A stretch of 64,000 nucleotides of DNA from Chlorella sorokiniana (lineage: Eukaryota; Chlorophyta; Trebouxiophyceae; Chlorellales; Chlorellaceae), in assembly GCA_025917655.1 (NCBI GenBank), contig CP084611.1, positions 5,189,105-5,253,104 of the forward strand, in the 5' to 3' direction. This document shows positions 1 through 13,478 of the stretch, one piece after another. How positions within the stretch are numbered: position 1 is the stretch's first letter; each line of letters starts with the position of its first letter. Below the pieces are notes generated by a model, which did not search any database, was not told where the DNA came from, and saw nothing but the letters and a program-made list of their open reading frames with translations. Both the position numbers and the translations under genes were made by a program.

Positions 1-2
1 CG

Positions 3-143
3 CCGCCGCCGCCTGCCCAGTCGCTGGCAGCAGCTCTGGCTGGTGTGCAGGCAGCTGCCGCACAGCTGGCACGCCCCCAGCAGGCCCAGCAGGACCCAGC
101 TGACCTGATGCAGCTGGTGATGAAGCTGGCGCAGCAGTGCTGA
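3..143 (+). CDS. C-terminal end of an unidentified protein (partial)
   Basis: An open frame enters from the left edge and stops with TGA at 141-143, giving 46 residues. The visible part starts with four prolines, then an Ala/Gln-rich helix-prone stretch, and ends LMQLVMKLAQQC. The composition and third-position GC match the coding exons further right, and a TGTAA polyadenylation signal lies about 940 bases downstream on the same strand, which fits a gene end. No family can be assigned from so short and low-complexity a tail. It could instead be the tail of a spliced exon starting just outside the window. Confidence 0.5.
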   Translation, partial: PPPPAQSLAAALAGVQAAAAQLARPQQAQQDPADLMQLVMKLAQQC

Positions 144-1238
144 GCGCCCAGAGCTCCAGCCGTCAAGGGCCTGACTGCGGCGGCGCCATGGCTCGTTTTG
201 AGCATGGCGAGCGGCATGCACGGCCTCATGCCGCCCGTCTGCCCTCGCTCGCTCCACGCGCGCCAGCTCCGCAGGCGGCTGCCCCTTGCCCAGGGTGCTC
301 CAAGAATCACCGCACCCTGTTGGTTGCCCACTTCGGGCCCCTCCCCATGCATGAGATACATACGCCTGCCATCCCCGCCCCCAACCAACCCCCTCAAAAC
401 ACCCTCAAGAAAAGAAGACAGAACCCACCAAAAGCCTCGCCCACCTTGCTGTCCCCCTTCCAACGCTGGAACCTTCTCCTGCCTGCCTCTTTCGTCGTTT
501 TCCTCTTTCCCTGACCGCTTCTCCCTTTGCTCCGCCGTTGTTATCCTTGCGCGGCGCCGGTGCTTCGCCGCCGGCGCGCCGGAATTTCCGTTCCCAATCT
601 CTTATCAATACCTTTGCCAGCCCTTGCCCGCCTGCCCGCCATCATGCGCCCGGCGCCCGCGCCCCCGCCACCCATCCCTAACCCGCCTATCGGCCGTGTG
701 GCCGCCCTTTCAAGTCGCAGCCAAGGTAACCCCCTTTATCGAACTCCCTCAGCCTTCAGAGCACTACACACCCTGGGACCCATTGAATCAAGTCACGTTT
801 GTGCGTTTGTTTGTTCATTTGTTTGAGCGGCGCCGCATGCGCCCGCCTCTGCGCCAGCCCGCCCTTTTGCGCCAGGGCGCGCGCTTGCCTCCCGCGGCGT
901 GCACGTCCTGCGCACCCGCCGGCCTACTTGTGCCCCCTGCCCATTCCTTGTCGTTTGCTGCCGCAGGCGCAGCCCGTTTTGCATTGCTGTTCGACAGTCT
1001 GTTGACCAAGTGATGTGTATCAACACCAGAGACGGCTGCACTGCACCCACCCATTGATTGTGCCTGGGCGCATGCCCCGCGCTGTAACATATTTCATGCG
1101 GCCGCACCACAGCGGGAGTCGGGCAGAAGAGTGGGTTTGTTGTGAGGCAGGAGGACAGGTTTCGGGAAACAGTGTGGGTTGCGAGCCAGCAAGGAGTGCC
1201 TGCCGTCGAAGCATGCGGGGGGTGTTGGAGCGGCGACC
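144..1238. other. Convergent 3' intergenic region
   Basis: This stretch lies between the stop of the left-edge gene (+) and the stop of RRP5 (-), so it should hold both 3' untranslated regions. It is pyrimidine-rich on the + strand around 400-700. Long open frames here are low-complexity Pro/Arg/Ala translations without recognisable domains and were not accepted as genes. A TGTAA on the + strand at 1083-1087 is the likely poly(A) signal of the left gene. I found no TGTAA on the - strand for RRP5. Confidence 0.6.
1083..1087 (+). terminator. TGTAA poly(A) signal of left-edge gene
   Basis: The pentamer TGTAA is the usual green-algal nuclear polyadenylation signal. It is the only + strand copy seen between the stop at 143 and the RRP5 stop, so cleavage is expected shortly after about 1100. 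Confidence 0.5.
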
Positions 1239-4200
1239 TCAGTCGCTGTCTTCTTCTGCTTCAGAGCCGCTGCCCGCCTCTGCCAGTTCTTCATCCAGAT
1301 CGAATTCCTCCTCGTCCTCCTCCTCACCTTCCTCCTCCTCCTCCCCTTCTTCCTCCTCCTCCCCCTCCTCCTCCTCCTCCCCCTCCTCCTCCAAGCCAGC
1401 ACCCTCCTCTTCACCGCCGCTGCCCAGGCCCTCCCCTGCTTCGTCCTCGCTGCTGCTGCCGGCGCTGCCGCCAGGCTCGCCCTCCTCATCGGAGGAGCCG
1501 CCCGCCGCCGCCTCCAGCTCCGCATCAAAGTCAGGCTGCTGCTCTGCATCAGAGGCGCCGTCGTCCTCCAGGTCGCTGCAGGTGCGGGTGGGATACGGGG
1601 AGTGTGTGAATGTTGGGTGTAGATTTGTGTGTGTGGTGGTTGGGGAGGGGGGCGAGGGGCGCAAGCAAGTGCCAGCATGGGGAAGGGCCATAGATTGACC
1701 CTTGAGGCACGAGGCTTGGCGGCGGCAGCAGGCAGGAGGGACCCGCAGCATGCCCCCACTCGGGTGAGGGAGGGCTGGGGGCACGGCGGGAGCTGGGGAG
1801 GCTCTCCACCTGCGGCCTGAGCGGCGTTAAATGCAGCAATGCAGGCCATACCGAGACTGCAGCCAGAACAGGGTTCCACCCTTGGTCTGCTGCCTGCCAG
1901 ACCAGCCCCCAGCCCAGGCCCAGCACCCCACCAAGGTGCCCACCTGAGCCCCTCAAAGTATGAGGGCTTGAGGCCCAGGCTGAGGCGGCCCACCGCCGCC
2001 TCCACCCTCAGCACCCGCGCCGCCACGCCTGCAGGGAGGGCATGCAGGGAGGTGGGCGGGCACTCGATGCGGCGGCAGGTTGGGCGCCGCTGGCTGGGGC
2101 CGTGCGCGTCACTGCTGCCGCCAACTGCAATGGTGCAGCAGCGGCAACGGCTGGCAGGGGCAGCCTGGGGACAAAGGGGGCTGTGGGGGCAATGGGGGCG
2201 CTGGAGAAGCACAGAAGGCCGTCGACGGGAAGAAAGGCTGTTGCAATCAAAACAAGGCTGGCGCGGCAGAAACTGGCGCGCGGCCGCTCACGTCGGCCGA
2301 GGGGGAACAGCTCCGACAGGTCTTTCACGTAGTCGTCCGCAACCTCGCTTACGTGGGCCAGGCCTGCAGGCAGAGCACTTGGATACAGTTCAAGCCAGCA
2401 GGGGATGCATGCAAGCTGCACACGTCAGGCAAAATGGAAAAGAAGGTGGGACCACCAGCAGAACAAGCGGAAGGGGGACGGAGGCGGTGCAGGGTAGCTT
2501 GCGGGCGGTGCAACAAAGGGTAAAGCAAGGGGCCCTCCCGGCCTTCAGCGGCGGCAGCAGCGGGCACAAGGGCGAGGCGCACCAGTGACGGCGGAGCCTT
2601 CCAGCTCCACAAACACCCCGAACTTCTCCACCTTCTTCACCCGGCCGTGCACCACCTGCGGGAAAGGCGAGGCATGTGGTCGGCTCGCGTGCTGTTGAAG
2701 GAGGCGCGCTTCAGCGGCGGGGGAGGGACTTGGCATGCAGGGCTGGAGCGGGAGGCCGACACCGCTGGGCTCTGTCCCGACCCCAGCCGCCGCCCAAGCC
2801 TGCCGTTCAGCCGCGGCATGCTCAGCGTGATCAAGGGCAGAGCTGCATCGCGCAAGCAGTGAGCATACAACACAGACGGCGGACCCAGCCCCGCCTGCGG
2901 GCTCCACCCGCTGGCTCTCCCCACCTGGCCCTCCTTCAGCCCATCCAGGCTGGGGCCCACCCGGCGGGAGCGCAGGGTCAGGTCCACCCTGCAGTACAGC
3001 AGTACGCACACGCAGGATGCTCAGGAAAGGGGGTGAGCAATTGAACAGGCAAGCAAGCGGGGGAGGAGGGCCGGTGCTGGAAACATACGCTGCCTGGTCA
3101 AGGGGTCCGTGCACTGTTTCTCTTTTGCGTGTTGGGGGTGGGGTGGGGGTGGGGGTTGAGAACACCTTCTGGCAGCCCCTTGATCCCAGCGCACCTGCCC
3201 CCTTCAACCTTGAGCACTTGGCCCACCACCAGCTTGCCCTGTGGGAAGGCGGCGGCAGGGTCCTCGACAAAACCGTCGGCCAGCTGCGACAGCCTGCGGG
3301 ATGGCAAACCGATTGGACAGAAAGGGGCGGATCTGATCACGTGGGGGACAGGGAGGAGGCGCGGCTGGTGGGGCGCGAGGCTCGGGGCCGGCAGCCGCTG
3401 CGCATGCTGTGCAGCGCTGCGGCCGCAGGACGCCGTGCGCAGGCGCCAGCGCGGCAGCGTCCCCAGCCTGCCGGGGGCACCAAGCCGCACTGCAGCAGGA
3501 GGCAGCAAGCAGCGCCAGAGGCAGCAGATGCGGCAGGGCTCACCGTATGCGGGCGTCTAGGTTGCGGGCCAGGCAGACAAAGACGCCGGCTGGGCCAGAA
3601 GACTTGACATAACCCGCAAACCGCTGTCCAGGCTGCAGCTGCCCCGGACCCAGCGCGGTGACAGCCGGCTGGGGCGTGTCTGCGGGCGCCGCCGCCGCCG
3701 CGCTGTGCGCCGCGCATTGGCCCCCGCCGCAGGGCGCAGCGACAGCAGCAGCGGGCGACCGCTGCCCTGCCGCTTGCTGCCTGGATTGCCGTCGCCGCCG
3801 TCTGGCTGCTTGGCTGCCGCGGGGTCAGCGCCCAGAACGGCGCAGCGGCAGTACTGTCCCGCCGACAGCCCCGCCAACGCATCCTGTACCGCTGCATCGT
3901 GCACCTCTGTGAGCGGTACACGTCCCACGCTGTGAGCGCTGAGCTGCACCCGGATGCCGCCGCCGCCAAGGGCTGTGACGCGACCCAGCAGCAGGTCCCC
4001 GGCTTTGGGCGCCCGCCCTGCTGCCGCCGCCGCTGCCGCCGCCGCAGGGTCTTGTCTCTCCTCGGTGCCTGGCGCTAGGTTTTGCGGCGCCGCTGCGGGA
4101 CCCACTTCTGTTCCTGCCGCCGCTTTCGGTGTGCTGCCTCTTGCTGCTCCCTCTGGAGGCAGCAGTGACAGGTCCAGAGCGTGCCGCCTGCGGTCGACCT

Positions 4201-7200
4201 GCAGTACGGTAGCCTGTACCGCCTGCCCCGGCCTGTACATCTTGCCCAGCCGCTCGCACTCCTCCAAGGTGGCGGCGGCCTGCTCGGGTGTGGGATGGGG
4301 CGGTGCAGGTAGAAAGTAGGGTCAACGGCGAGCGGCACATCCAGCAATGGCTGGCAGGTGAGAGAGGGGGTGGAAAGAGATGGATCCATCTGGCACAGGA
4401 AACAGTGAAGCTGTGGTGGCGGCGAGAGGGAGAGGGAGTTGTTGAGGGGTGTTGCTTGTCGCGGGCAGCGGTGACAGAAATGCATGCTCAACCGTTCCCG
4501 CTATGCACACAAAAATGAACAAGTCGGGAGCAAATCAGAAGTGTTGCAGGCGTGTCTGGGATCCCGCGTCTGGCCGGACGGCAGTGTCAGCCGCCCGGCG
4601 CAGCGGCGCGCTACCCAATCCGTTCTGGGCGGCGTTAAGTGTTGCGCGCTGCCATGGGGGCGGGCAGGCCAACGACTCTAGATGACCGCCGGTGTGTGTG
4701 TGTGGCCAGGTAAGTGTGGGCGAGACAGAGGGAGCAGGCTAGCGGTGCCTTGATAGTATTGTCTGCCTGCCTATCAGAGCCCTCCAAACGGGGAGGCGGC
4801 GAAAGGAACTGTGCACCAAACAGGCAGCATGCGTGGATGGGGAGCAGCAAAAGGCAGCGGTTGACGTGCTGCTGTCTCCACAACTCTGGTAACGGGTCCC
4901 ACCTGCGCGGCAAAGGCGCGGCCGCGTATCGACGGCGAAAAGGTGCACCACACATAGCCTCGGTCCACCGCCTCGACGTGGCTGCAAGCAGCGGTTTTGG
5001 AGTGGGAGTGAAGCAGCGGTGAGCGCATTGAACAGAGAGATGAATAAAGGAAGGGGAGCCAGTCAAAGATGCACTCGGTTTCCAGCCGCCGAGGATTGGC
5101 AGAAGTCGGCAAAGTGGCGGCCAGAGAGCGCACAGCATCACGACTCTCAAACAACTCTCACCCCGTCAGCTGCTGCCCGGGCTTGACACTGCCCCAGCCC
5201 AGCACCAAATTCCCTGGCAGCTGGCGCCCGCAGCCGCCGCCGCAACCGCATCCGGCCGTGCGGAGCACTCGCTCAGCGAAGAGCGGCGCCCTTCCGTGGC
5301 CGGGGCCCTGCCCAGCACCGCCACTTGCAGGGTGGCGCCAACGACGAGGTCGGAGAGGGGGCAGGCGGATTGGGAGGCGTGCAGGCGCCGCGGGCGCCGC
5401 CAGGCAGCGCCAGGTCAGCGTGCAGGGGGTGCACGGCGGCCACCGTGGCCTCCACGCAGCTGCCGGGGCGGGCGGCGGTGCTGCGGCCCGCTTCTTGGGA
5501 GCAGCGTCGCCGCCGGTGCTGCTCGCGGCACGCGGCTGCGGGCGTGCCTGTCGGCCGTCCAGCGGCGCCGTCAGCAGGAGACGGCCACTGGTGGCGGTGG
5601 AGGGCAGCGCTGCCACCGTCGCCGTCAGCGTCTCTCCCGCTGCAAACTGGGCTGCTGGTGCGAGCTGTTCTGCAGGTTGAAGTCTGTTGTGGGTAGGAAG
5701 CCAAGCAGGGGCTGGGCAGCAGCTGGGCCTCCATCCTCCTGCGGTACCGCCAGCGACACCACACAGTACCCCTCCTCCCCCTTGACCAGCTCCACTGTGG
5801 CTTCCACCCGCTGCCCCTCTGCAAGCTGCACGGCAGCTGCTGCCTGCTGCTGCTCGGCCCCCTTCTTCTGCTTCTTCTTTTCGGCCCCTGCTGCTGCTGC
5901 GGCGGCTGAAGCTGCGTGGCAGCTGCAACCAAGCGCGGCTGCAGGCTGAGGTCTACAATACCGTCCCGCTTGTTCACGTCCAGGACGACTGCTTTTACCG
6001 CTGTGCCCGGCGCTTGCGCCGCACCCTCAGGCACCTGCAATCAAGGAGGGTATGATTGTGGTGGGTGCTTTGAAAGGGATCCGACCAGTGCACCTTTCCC
6101 TTTAACCCCGGAACGTGAGCCCACCGTGGCAGCGGTGATCTGTACAGCAGCAGCAGTTTTACACCCAGCTGCAGCAGGTGCAGCGCGGCCTGAATGCAGC
6201 AGCAGCAGCCCCACCTGGTGCGGCGCCGCCAGGCCGACCACGTCTGCATGGGCTGCCAGGTCGCACAGCAGGCCGTACTGCTTGACCTCGTGCACCTGCC
6301 CGCCAGCTGCGGTACACAACGGACAAAAAGCACGCAGAAACATAAACGTTGGCAGCGGGGGTGGGGGCGCAAAAGGGGGCGGTGGAAGCTGGCGACACTT
6401 TCGCACAAGACTGTACACACTCAAAACCCGCTTCCTCCTGCAGAATCCAGCTGTGCGTTCGTGCCCTCACCCGTGGCCCCGATGGCAAAGGCGGACCAGT
6501 CGACGTCAGAGGCCTCGCCACTCAGCGCCTCCACTGCCTCCAGGTCGCTGCAAGGTGGGAGGAAAGCGGGGCGGCGAGGTGAAGCTGGCGGGCGGCACGG
6601 TGGGAAGAAAGCGCGGCCAAAGAGGCTGGGCGCGCTGCCGTGCGGGAGGGCAGCAGGCAGAGGTGGAGGGGTGGCGGCCGCCGATGCGGATCCCTGCCAG
6701 CGCCCTTGCACGTCATGCAGGGGAGCCACGTCACAGCAACAGCAAGTAATCACACACAAGCTGGTGCGTCTGGCCCACTCACCCAAACAGGGAGCGCAGG
6801 TATGAGCCATCAGCGGAGCGGCAGAGTGACTGCTTCAGCGCCACCGCGAAGCGCTGCTTGGAGGCATCGACCTGCAGCAGAAAGAATTGTGTGGGTGGGT
6901 GGGCGGGGGAGAGGGGGCAGAAAGATGGAACGAGGCCAGTTGCATGGCAAGACGGCGGGACATGGCTGGCCACGTGTGGCGTGCGCCTGCTCAAGCAGAC
7001 GATTCGGCTGGATGATCGGCTGTAGAGCGAACAGGAGAAATAAGCTTGAAAGCTGGCCCAACCAACAGATGATTCCGCATTCACAATGGGCTGAAGTGAG
7101 GGGTGCCAGGTGCTGCTGGCCAGGCTGCGTGCAGGTTCAGCTGCCTGGCTGACCCAGCGCCGCATGCAGCAGCCAAAGGCGGCAGGGTTCCCCGCCTCCT

Positions 7201-10200
7201 GCCTGCCCCGCTAGCTCCCTCGCTGCTTACTCCACCCAACACATCAGCTCCTCACACCGCCCTCCCGCCCAAAACCAACCACTCACACCAGCCGGAAAGG
7301 TTCTGCCCACCTGCACTACCGCCGCCCGCACCGACTGACCCTCCCTGAAGAAGAGGTGGGGTCCGACACAAACGTGTCGCTGAGCTGCGCCAGGCCGGCG
7401 CGCGCGGTGAGGCCGCCTAGGAAGCTGCGGGGAAGGCGGGGCGGTGTTTGTCAGTGTGAGTGTGTTGGTGTTGGTGGTGGGTGGGATTGTTATTTTTTGG
7501 GGTGTGTGTGGGTATGGGTGGGGGTGGGGAGACGCAATTTTTGAGCCCCGCGGGGTCCTTCCCGCGCATGAAACTCTCAGCAGGCACAATACGCTACTTC
7601 CAGGAGCAAGGGCGTAGCATGAGGGCCAGCGTCGCCTTTGCTCACCGCACAAAGACGGCGTCGTTGGTGACTGAGGCAACGTAGCCGGCCAGCAGCTGCC
7701 CCTCCTTCACATCCTCGGCCGCCGCCGGCAGCATGCCCGCGCCCACAGCCGCCAGCAAGGACGGCTTGCGCGTGACCCGCAGCTGGCCCTTGTTCTGGTG
7801 GCAGGGGGAAAGGCAGGGGGAACGGGAATTGTAAGCGAGAATGCAACACAAAAAATGGCAACCCAGGCATTGGCAGCAGGCCGTGAGCTCGTGTTGGGAT
7901 GAACGGAGCCGCCCGCTTGCAACACAGGCTGGCAGTGCAATCAGCAGCTGGCTTGAGTTGTCTTTTCCCCACTTATCCCAAAGCACGCACATGCAGCAGC
8001 GTCCATCCTCCCCTGCAGACCCCGCCACCGCCACACGCACTGGAGCACCCCAGCAGCAGCTCACCTCCATTCGCTGCAGCACCAGCAGCGGCCCCAGGAT
8101 GGCCCCCACTTTGATCGCCGCCAGCAGTGCTGTGGCGGCGGCGGGTGGTCTGCCAAGTGGGCCACATCCAGCCGAGCTGAGACCGGCGCCGCCGCCTTTG
8201 CTGCGTTGCCGCCGCTGCCGCCAGTGTGGGCAACCGCAAGCTCCAGCCAAACCGGCACCGGCTCCCCCTCCACCTCCTTTGTGTGGATTGCCGTCACCGT
8301 GCCCTCCACTGTGTTCCCCGGCTGAAACGCGCCCAAGTCGCGCCGCCGCTTCTCGCGCTGCTGCCGCGGCGCCTGCTCGCCGGCCGCTGCCGCGTCAACC
8401 GCAGCGGCACCGTCTGCGGCACCCTCTGCTGCTTCTGCTGCCGCCTTCTTTGCCTTGGTGACGAGCGACAGCTTGATGCCGCGGCGGGAGTTGTCCAGGC
8501 CCAGCACACGGCACTTGACCACCTGGCCTGGCGTGAAGGCCTGCCCCGGCTTCTGCCCGGCTACCAGCCCGCACTCGCTGACGTGGGCCAGGCCTGCAGG
8601 CAGGGTCGCGCGGCACAACGTGTGAGAGGTTGCCTCGTAGAGTCATGAGTCAAGCTGCCTGGGGCCCTGCAGGCAGCCAATACACCGCATCGCAGTACAC
8701 AGCCGGACTGTCGGACATAGCAGCATAGGGAGGCATGCAGCAACAGGAGGAAGTTGAAGAGCGAGCGAGAGTGAAAGAGTGGTAAGAGGCTCACCGCCGG
8801 CGCCGCCGTAAAAGGCGACGAAGACGCCGATGTCTGTGGCTCCGGTGACCACGCCGTGCGAGCGGCTGCCTGGCAGCGCCGCGTCCAGGCTGGCGATGGG
8901 GGCAGGCGGGAGCCCACCAGGGAGGGCTTCAGCGTGACCGTCACCTTCTTGGTGGCTTCAGGCAGAGCAGGAGAGCAAGGACAGGGCAGGGCAACAACCT
9001 TTAGGGAGGCGGGCAGGAGGAGGGGCCACCAGCGGGGGCTGCTTGCGCACATGGGTGCAGCCCTGCAACGAACGCCGCAGCAGGCGGCGAGTACGCTCTG
9101 CGGCGCGGCGGCAGCTGGAAGCAGGCAGCGAACGCCCGCGCCGCGGGCAGGGAAGGCCCGCCGCACGAGGAGCCGCAACCAGCGGGGCTCACCAGGGTCA
9201 ACTGTCAGCACCCGTCCCGCTACTGTCTGCCCCGGCTTGAACTTGCGCAGCGCCTTGGCGGACCCCAGGTCGGATGCGTGCATGGTGGGCACCAGCGCCC
9301 TGCGATGCGTTTGTGTGGGCGGAGGGCAGGCTAGGAAATGGAGCGTCGAGGGCGCAGATGCAGGCGGGGCGTCTTGTGAACTTCTGCGCATCGCAGGCTC
9401 CCTCAGGCTGTCAGGGCGTCTGTGTGCCTGTGACAAAGAACGGCCGCTGCTCCCGTCAAGCTAGCACCGCTCCGCCGTTCCACCTGGCACACCTGATGGA
9501 GCTGGACAGCGAGACCAGCAGCCCGTACTCCTCCACGCGACCAACCGTCACGCTCACGGGCTGCCCAGGTCGCACATCTGAAGTGGGGAGAGGCAGAGGG
9601 TGGGAGCTCGGTGGCAGGAGGTTTGCTGCGGGTGGGCGAGGCAGCTTCCAGCGAGCAGCAGCGTCATGCCATGATCAGCCCCACAGCGTGCGCCCGAAGC
9701 CGCTCCTTGAGGCAGCCTTCTGCAGCCGCCGCTCCGCCAGCATGCAGCGCTTTGCTCTCTGTTTCATGCCCACTGGAGACCGCAGCTCGCCACAGTCAAT
9801 AGTGCCACCAGCGTCGCTTCACGAAACAAGCAGCCATCACCGCCTCCCAACCCACCTGCGATGCTGAGGATTGACGACTCTACCACCGAGCGCTTGAGGC
9901 TCAGCACCGCCAGGCCGTCCATGGGGCGGAAGCCCAGCACCCGTGCCTTGACCCGCTGCCCCGGTCGGAAGCTCTGCAGGCGCAGAGGGTGGGAGGTGGG
10001 GGTTGTGACTGCCGGGCCCGCCAGCAGGGGGCAGCTGCGATGGCGTGCTGCAGCGCGGCGCCGCATCGTAGCACCCTCTCTTCCTGAACTATTCACACTG
10101 GCCCACGCTGTCAGCTGGTCCCCAGCTTGCTCTCAGCTTCTCCGCACCTTGCCCAGCTCCTCCACCCGGTCCTCAGACACGGCCGAGACGTGCGTGTAGC

Positions 10201-13200
10201 CTGGCGTGAGCGGCACACCCGCCCCGCCCGGCCCCTCTGGTGGCAGCTCCAGCAGCAAGCCGAGGCCTTCGTCCACCCGCCGCACAGTGGCACCCTCAAA
10301 CACCTGGGGCAATGGAGGAGGGGGCGCACGCGGTCGTGAGGAGGCATGCTTTGGCGGCGCGGAGAGGCACAGCAGCGCGCAACGCCTGTCAGCTGATCTT
10401 TGCGGGCAGATGCAGGCAGGCACAGGAGGGGTGAAGGACCCCGGGATGCAGTGGGTAAACGCCCTCCTGGCGGTGCCCCGCCTGTCAACACCCTGCTGGC
10501 CCTGCCCACTCAGCGCCCCAGAGCCGCCGCCACCCACCTGGCCCAGCATGGGGAAGTTGGGGGGCAGGGTGTGGGCCAGCAGGTGGCGCTGCAGGGTGAG
10601 CCCAACGCGCTTCGAGGCCGGGTCCACAAACAGAATGCGGGCGCGCAGGCGCTGGTTGGGGCTGCGCGGGGAGGGGGGGGACAGGGGGACACAAGATAGC
10701 ATAAGAGGCTGATGGTTGGAGAGTTCTGCAGGCAGAAGTATAAAGGGGAACAGAGGGAGGGTACCCGGAAAGGGCAAAACGTGCCCTCAGCTAGCCCCTA
10801 ACCTGAACTGCTTGCGCCAGTCTGCGGCCAGCTCGGTGCCCAGGTGGAAAGGATCCACGGTACCACTGCGATTTTGGCAGGGGTTCACTCAAACGCAGAC
10901 TCAGCAACAAGCAGGGCAACGGGGCAGCACATTTGGACGTGTGGCGCAGCAAAACGGTGCTGCATCAGCCCACATCGGCCCAGTTACCTTGGTGGCGGCA
11001 GCATGCGCAGGTGGCAAATGGAATGGCAAGCGTGCTGCTGCCAACCCTGACACTCGAGCAGCAGCAGCAGAGCAGCGGCAGTTCGTCAAGTAAGTCAGGC
11101 CGGCCCCTCACGTGAAGTAGGTGAGGAAGGAGCAGAGGAGTCCGTCTGACAGGACGTGACGCACCCGAGCCGTCACCAGCTGCCCCGGCAGCAGCGAGCC
11201 TGCACAGAGCATAAGAACGGCGAAAGGTCAGGACGGCGGCGAGGTGAAAGGAGCACTGGCCAGGGCCTCCCCAGCTGCTGCCCCCAATCCTGCACTCCCT
11301 CGCTGGTACTGCCCCACAATCACCGCTGCCCTGGGAGTGGGGTGTGCTGCAGCTGCCGCCCACAGGGCATCCCTGCAGCTGCTGTCGTCAGTGACGTGCT
11401 GCAGCGGCCGCCTTTAGGGCGTCCAGTGACGTACACCCTCAGCCTGCACCACCCGACCAGCACCCGCCAGCACAGCGCACCAATGTTGAGCCCGTCCCAC
11501 TCGCGCGCCACCGCCGACGCCACCGCCGCGGGGCGCAATCGACAGTAAGCACCGAGCCAGCTGCGCCGCCGCCTGGCTTGGGGGCGCCGCCGGGCGGCAC
11601 AACGACGTCCAGCAGGGCGCCGGGGGCCAGGGGCGGCCCGCTGCCGCCGCAGCTTTCTTCGGCAGGAAGGCGGTGACGCCCTGCGGATGTTCGTTGGAGG
11701 GGTGTGGGGGGAAGGGGGTAATTGGTGTGTCAGTTTTGAAGCACTGGTGTAGCCGGCCCGGCGCCGGATTTGCCGCTGTACCATCCTCAGTACTTGTCGC
11801 TGCACGTCCCCGCCAGAAATGCATTCCATGGCTTGCTTGCATACATGCGGCTCACTCACACCCGCCGGGCACCACCCCTCCTTCACAACCACCACCACAC
11901 TTGCTGCTGCCGCAACCAGCAACAGCACCAACAGCAGTGCGCACGGCCCCCGTCCCTTCCCACCCACCCACACACCCACAGGCGTTCAAACACACCATGC
12001 CCGCGCACCTTCACCCCCAGTGCCAGCACAAAGCCATGATCCTCCTCGCTGCGCACGCAGGCTGACAACGCCAGACCTTCGCTCAGCGACTCGGGGCCTG
12101 CAGGGGGAGAGCAACGGGCATCGACGGCATCAGCAGGGGCAGGGTGGCGCAGTGCGGCTGCACCGACCAGCTGGCGAGGTGAGGGTTCAGGGGAGCAGTG
12201 AAACGCAGGAAGCAGCCAAGGAGCATTTGTATGACCTTCACCAGCTTCCCATCCTCGGCACCTCTGGCTGCACACCCACACTGCCACCCTCCACCGAAGC
12301 ACAAGACCGATCGGAAACACGCAGGCCGAGCAGGCGGCTCACCGAGGCCGCTGTTCAGCTTGGACACGCGCAGCGACAGATCCACTCGCTTGCGCCTGGC
12401 GCCACCGCCCTTGCCGCTGACCTTGCCATCCCCCTGCGCACCCCTGTCAGCCGCAGCAGCAGCGGGGGCCTCGCGGCCAGTGCGAAGGCCCACCACCGTG
12501 CCGCCCACCAGCTGCCCGATCGAAAACAGGTCGGTGAGGGGCGGCAGCGCTGTGGTTGCAGCCTTGCGCTTGCGGGAGGCGGGCGCGGGGGCATCCCCGG
12601 CGGCCGCTGCTGCGATGTCTGCGGCCGCAGCTGCCTTGGCTTGCTCATGAAGCCAGTCGGAAGCTTCGGCGTACGCCACGTGGCCCCGCAGGCCGTGCGG
12701 CAGGCTGACCACCAGCTCGTGAGGGGTCACCTCGATCACCGCGCCCCACAGCTTGCAGCCCTTGCTCAGGCTCTGCGCGTTCATTGGAGGGCAGCAGAGC
12801 ACGCATCACTCGTCGTCCGCTGACCTCCTGCCAAGCCAGCGGCGGACTGGCGCGCGCACCCTGCGGTCCCCTGTGGAAGCAGAACTCCTGCTGTGCTTGC
12901 ATGTCCCCTTATCATCGCCCCCAGCATGTCTTGCCTTGAACTTGAGCAGCTCCACAAACTTGGGCAGCTTGTCCTGCAGGGCGAGCCCGCTGAAGAAGGC
13001 GTCCTCGTCGTCGCCGCCCTCGCCCGCTGCTGCCGCCTTGCGTCGCTTGCCGCCCTTCTTGCCGCGGGCCTCCGCAGCCAGGTCGGCTTCTGCCTCAGCA
13101 TATGCTTCCTGCAAAGACACAAGCAGGGCAAAGCAGAGGTCAAGAAACCAAGCGAGGCGCACAACCTGACACAGTGGCGGCGCTGGCGGCTGCTGGAGAG

Positions 13201-13478
13201 CAGCCCGGCGGCGGGATGGGCCGGCAGGTCAAGTGGTACATCATTGACAAACCCTCAATCGTAGCGCAATAGCAAGCGCAAAGTGTAACAGCCAGGCTGC
13301 AGGGCGAGCTGGGCATGCAGACCCTGCATGCTTGCTGGACGGAGTTGATGGCATATTCATTGCACCCCGGTACCTGTTGCAATTTCTTCTTTTCGATGGG
13401 TGCGAGCCCAGAGCCGCCACCACGAGGGAAGGCCTCCTCTTCCTCGAGGCCCGCCTCGGCCCTCTTCTTTTTCCCCAT
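1239..13478 (-). CDS. RRP5: RRP5/PDCD11-like rRNA biogenesis protein, many S1 repeats
   Basis: A nucleolar protein that binds pre-rRNA through tandem S1 domains and is needed for making both ribosomal subunits. I start at ATG 13478 (MGKKKRAEAG, a basic N-terminus). Splice-resolved exons include 13374-13478, 12935-13108, 12343-12772, 12009-12097, 11112-11199, 10803-10865, 1944-2028 and 1239-1575; about 25 in all. Phases agree across these joins. S1 landmarks in order are CKLWGAVIEVTPHELVVSLP (12750), VRHVLSDGLLCSFLTYFTG (11150), RARILFVDPASKRVGLTL (10630), VTGATDIGVFVAFYGG (8840), VDRGYVWCTFSPSIRGRAF (4950), FAGYVKSSGPAGVFVCLA (3590), RVKKVEKFGVFVELEG (2610) and LSLGLKPSYFEG (1960). The last exon is an acidic Glu/Gly repeat ending DSD-stop. 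The HAT/TPR half normal for the family is absent. Several single-base slips break the frame. Confidence 0.9.
1303..1394 (-). repeat. GEEEEE-coding purine/pyrimidine repeat in RRP5 last exon
   Basis: The + strand reads as runs of CTC/TCC. On the RRP5 strand this encodes a tract of five glutamates and one glycine repeated about three times, followed by EEEDEEEFDLDEE. It is an acidic low-complexity tail, common in nucleolar proteins, and a likely site of length variation. Confidence 0.85.

Noticed and set aside
198-1013. Long + strand open frame after the left-edge stop
   Set aside because: Pro/Ala/Arg/Ser-rich translation with no domain, overlapping the expected convergent 3' UTRs; long open frames arise by chance in GC-rich DNA.
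1094-2212. 372-codon - strand frame across the RRP5 3' end
   Set aside because: It runs through RRP5 introns and is out of frame with its S1 and acidic exons; the splice-based RRP5 reading explains the region better.
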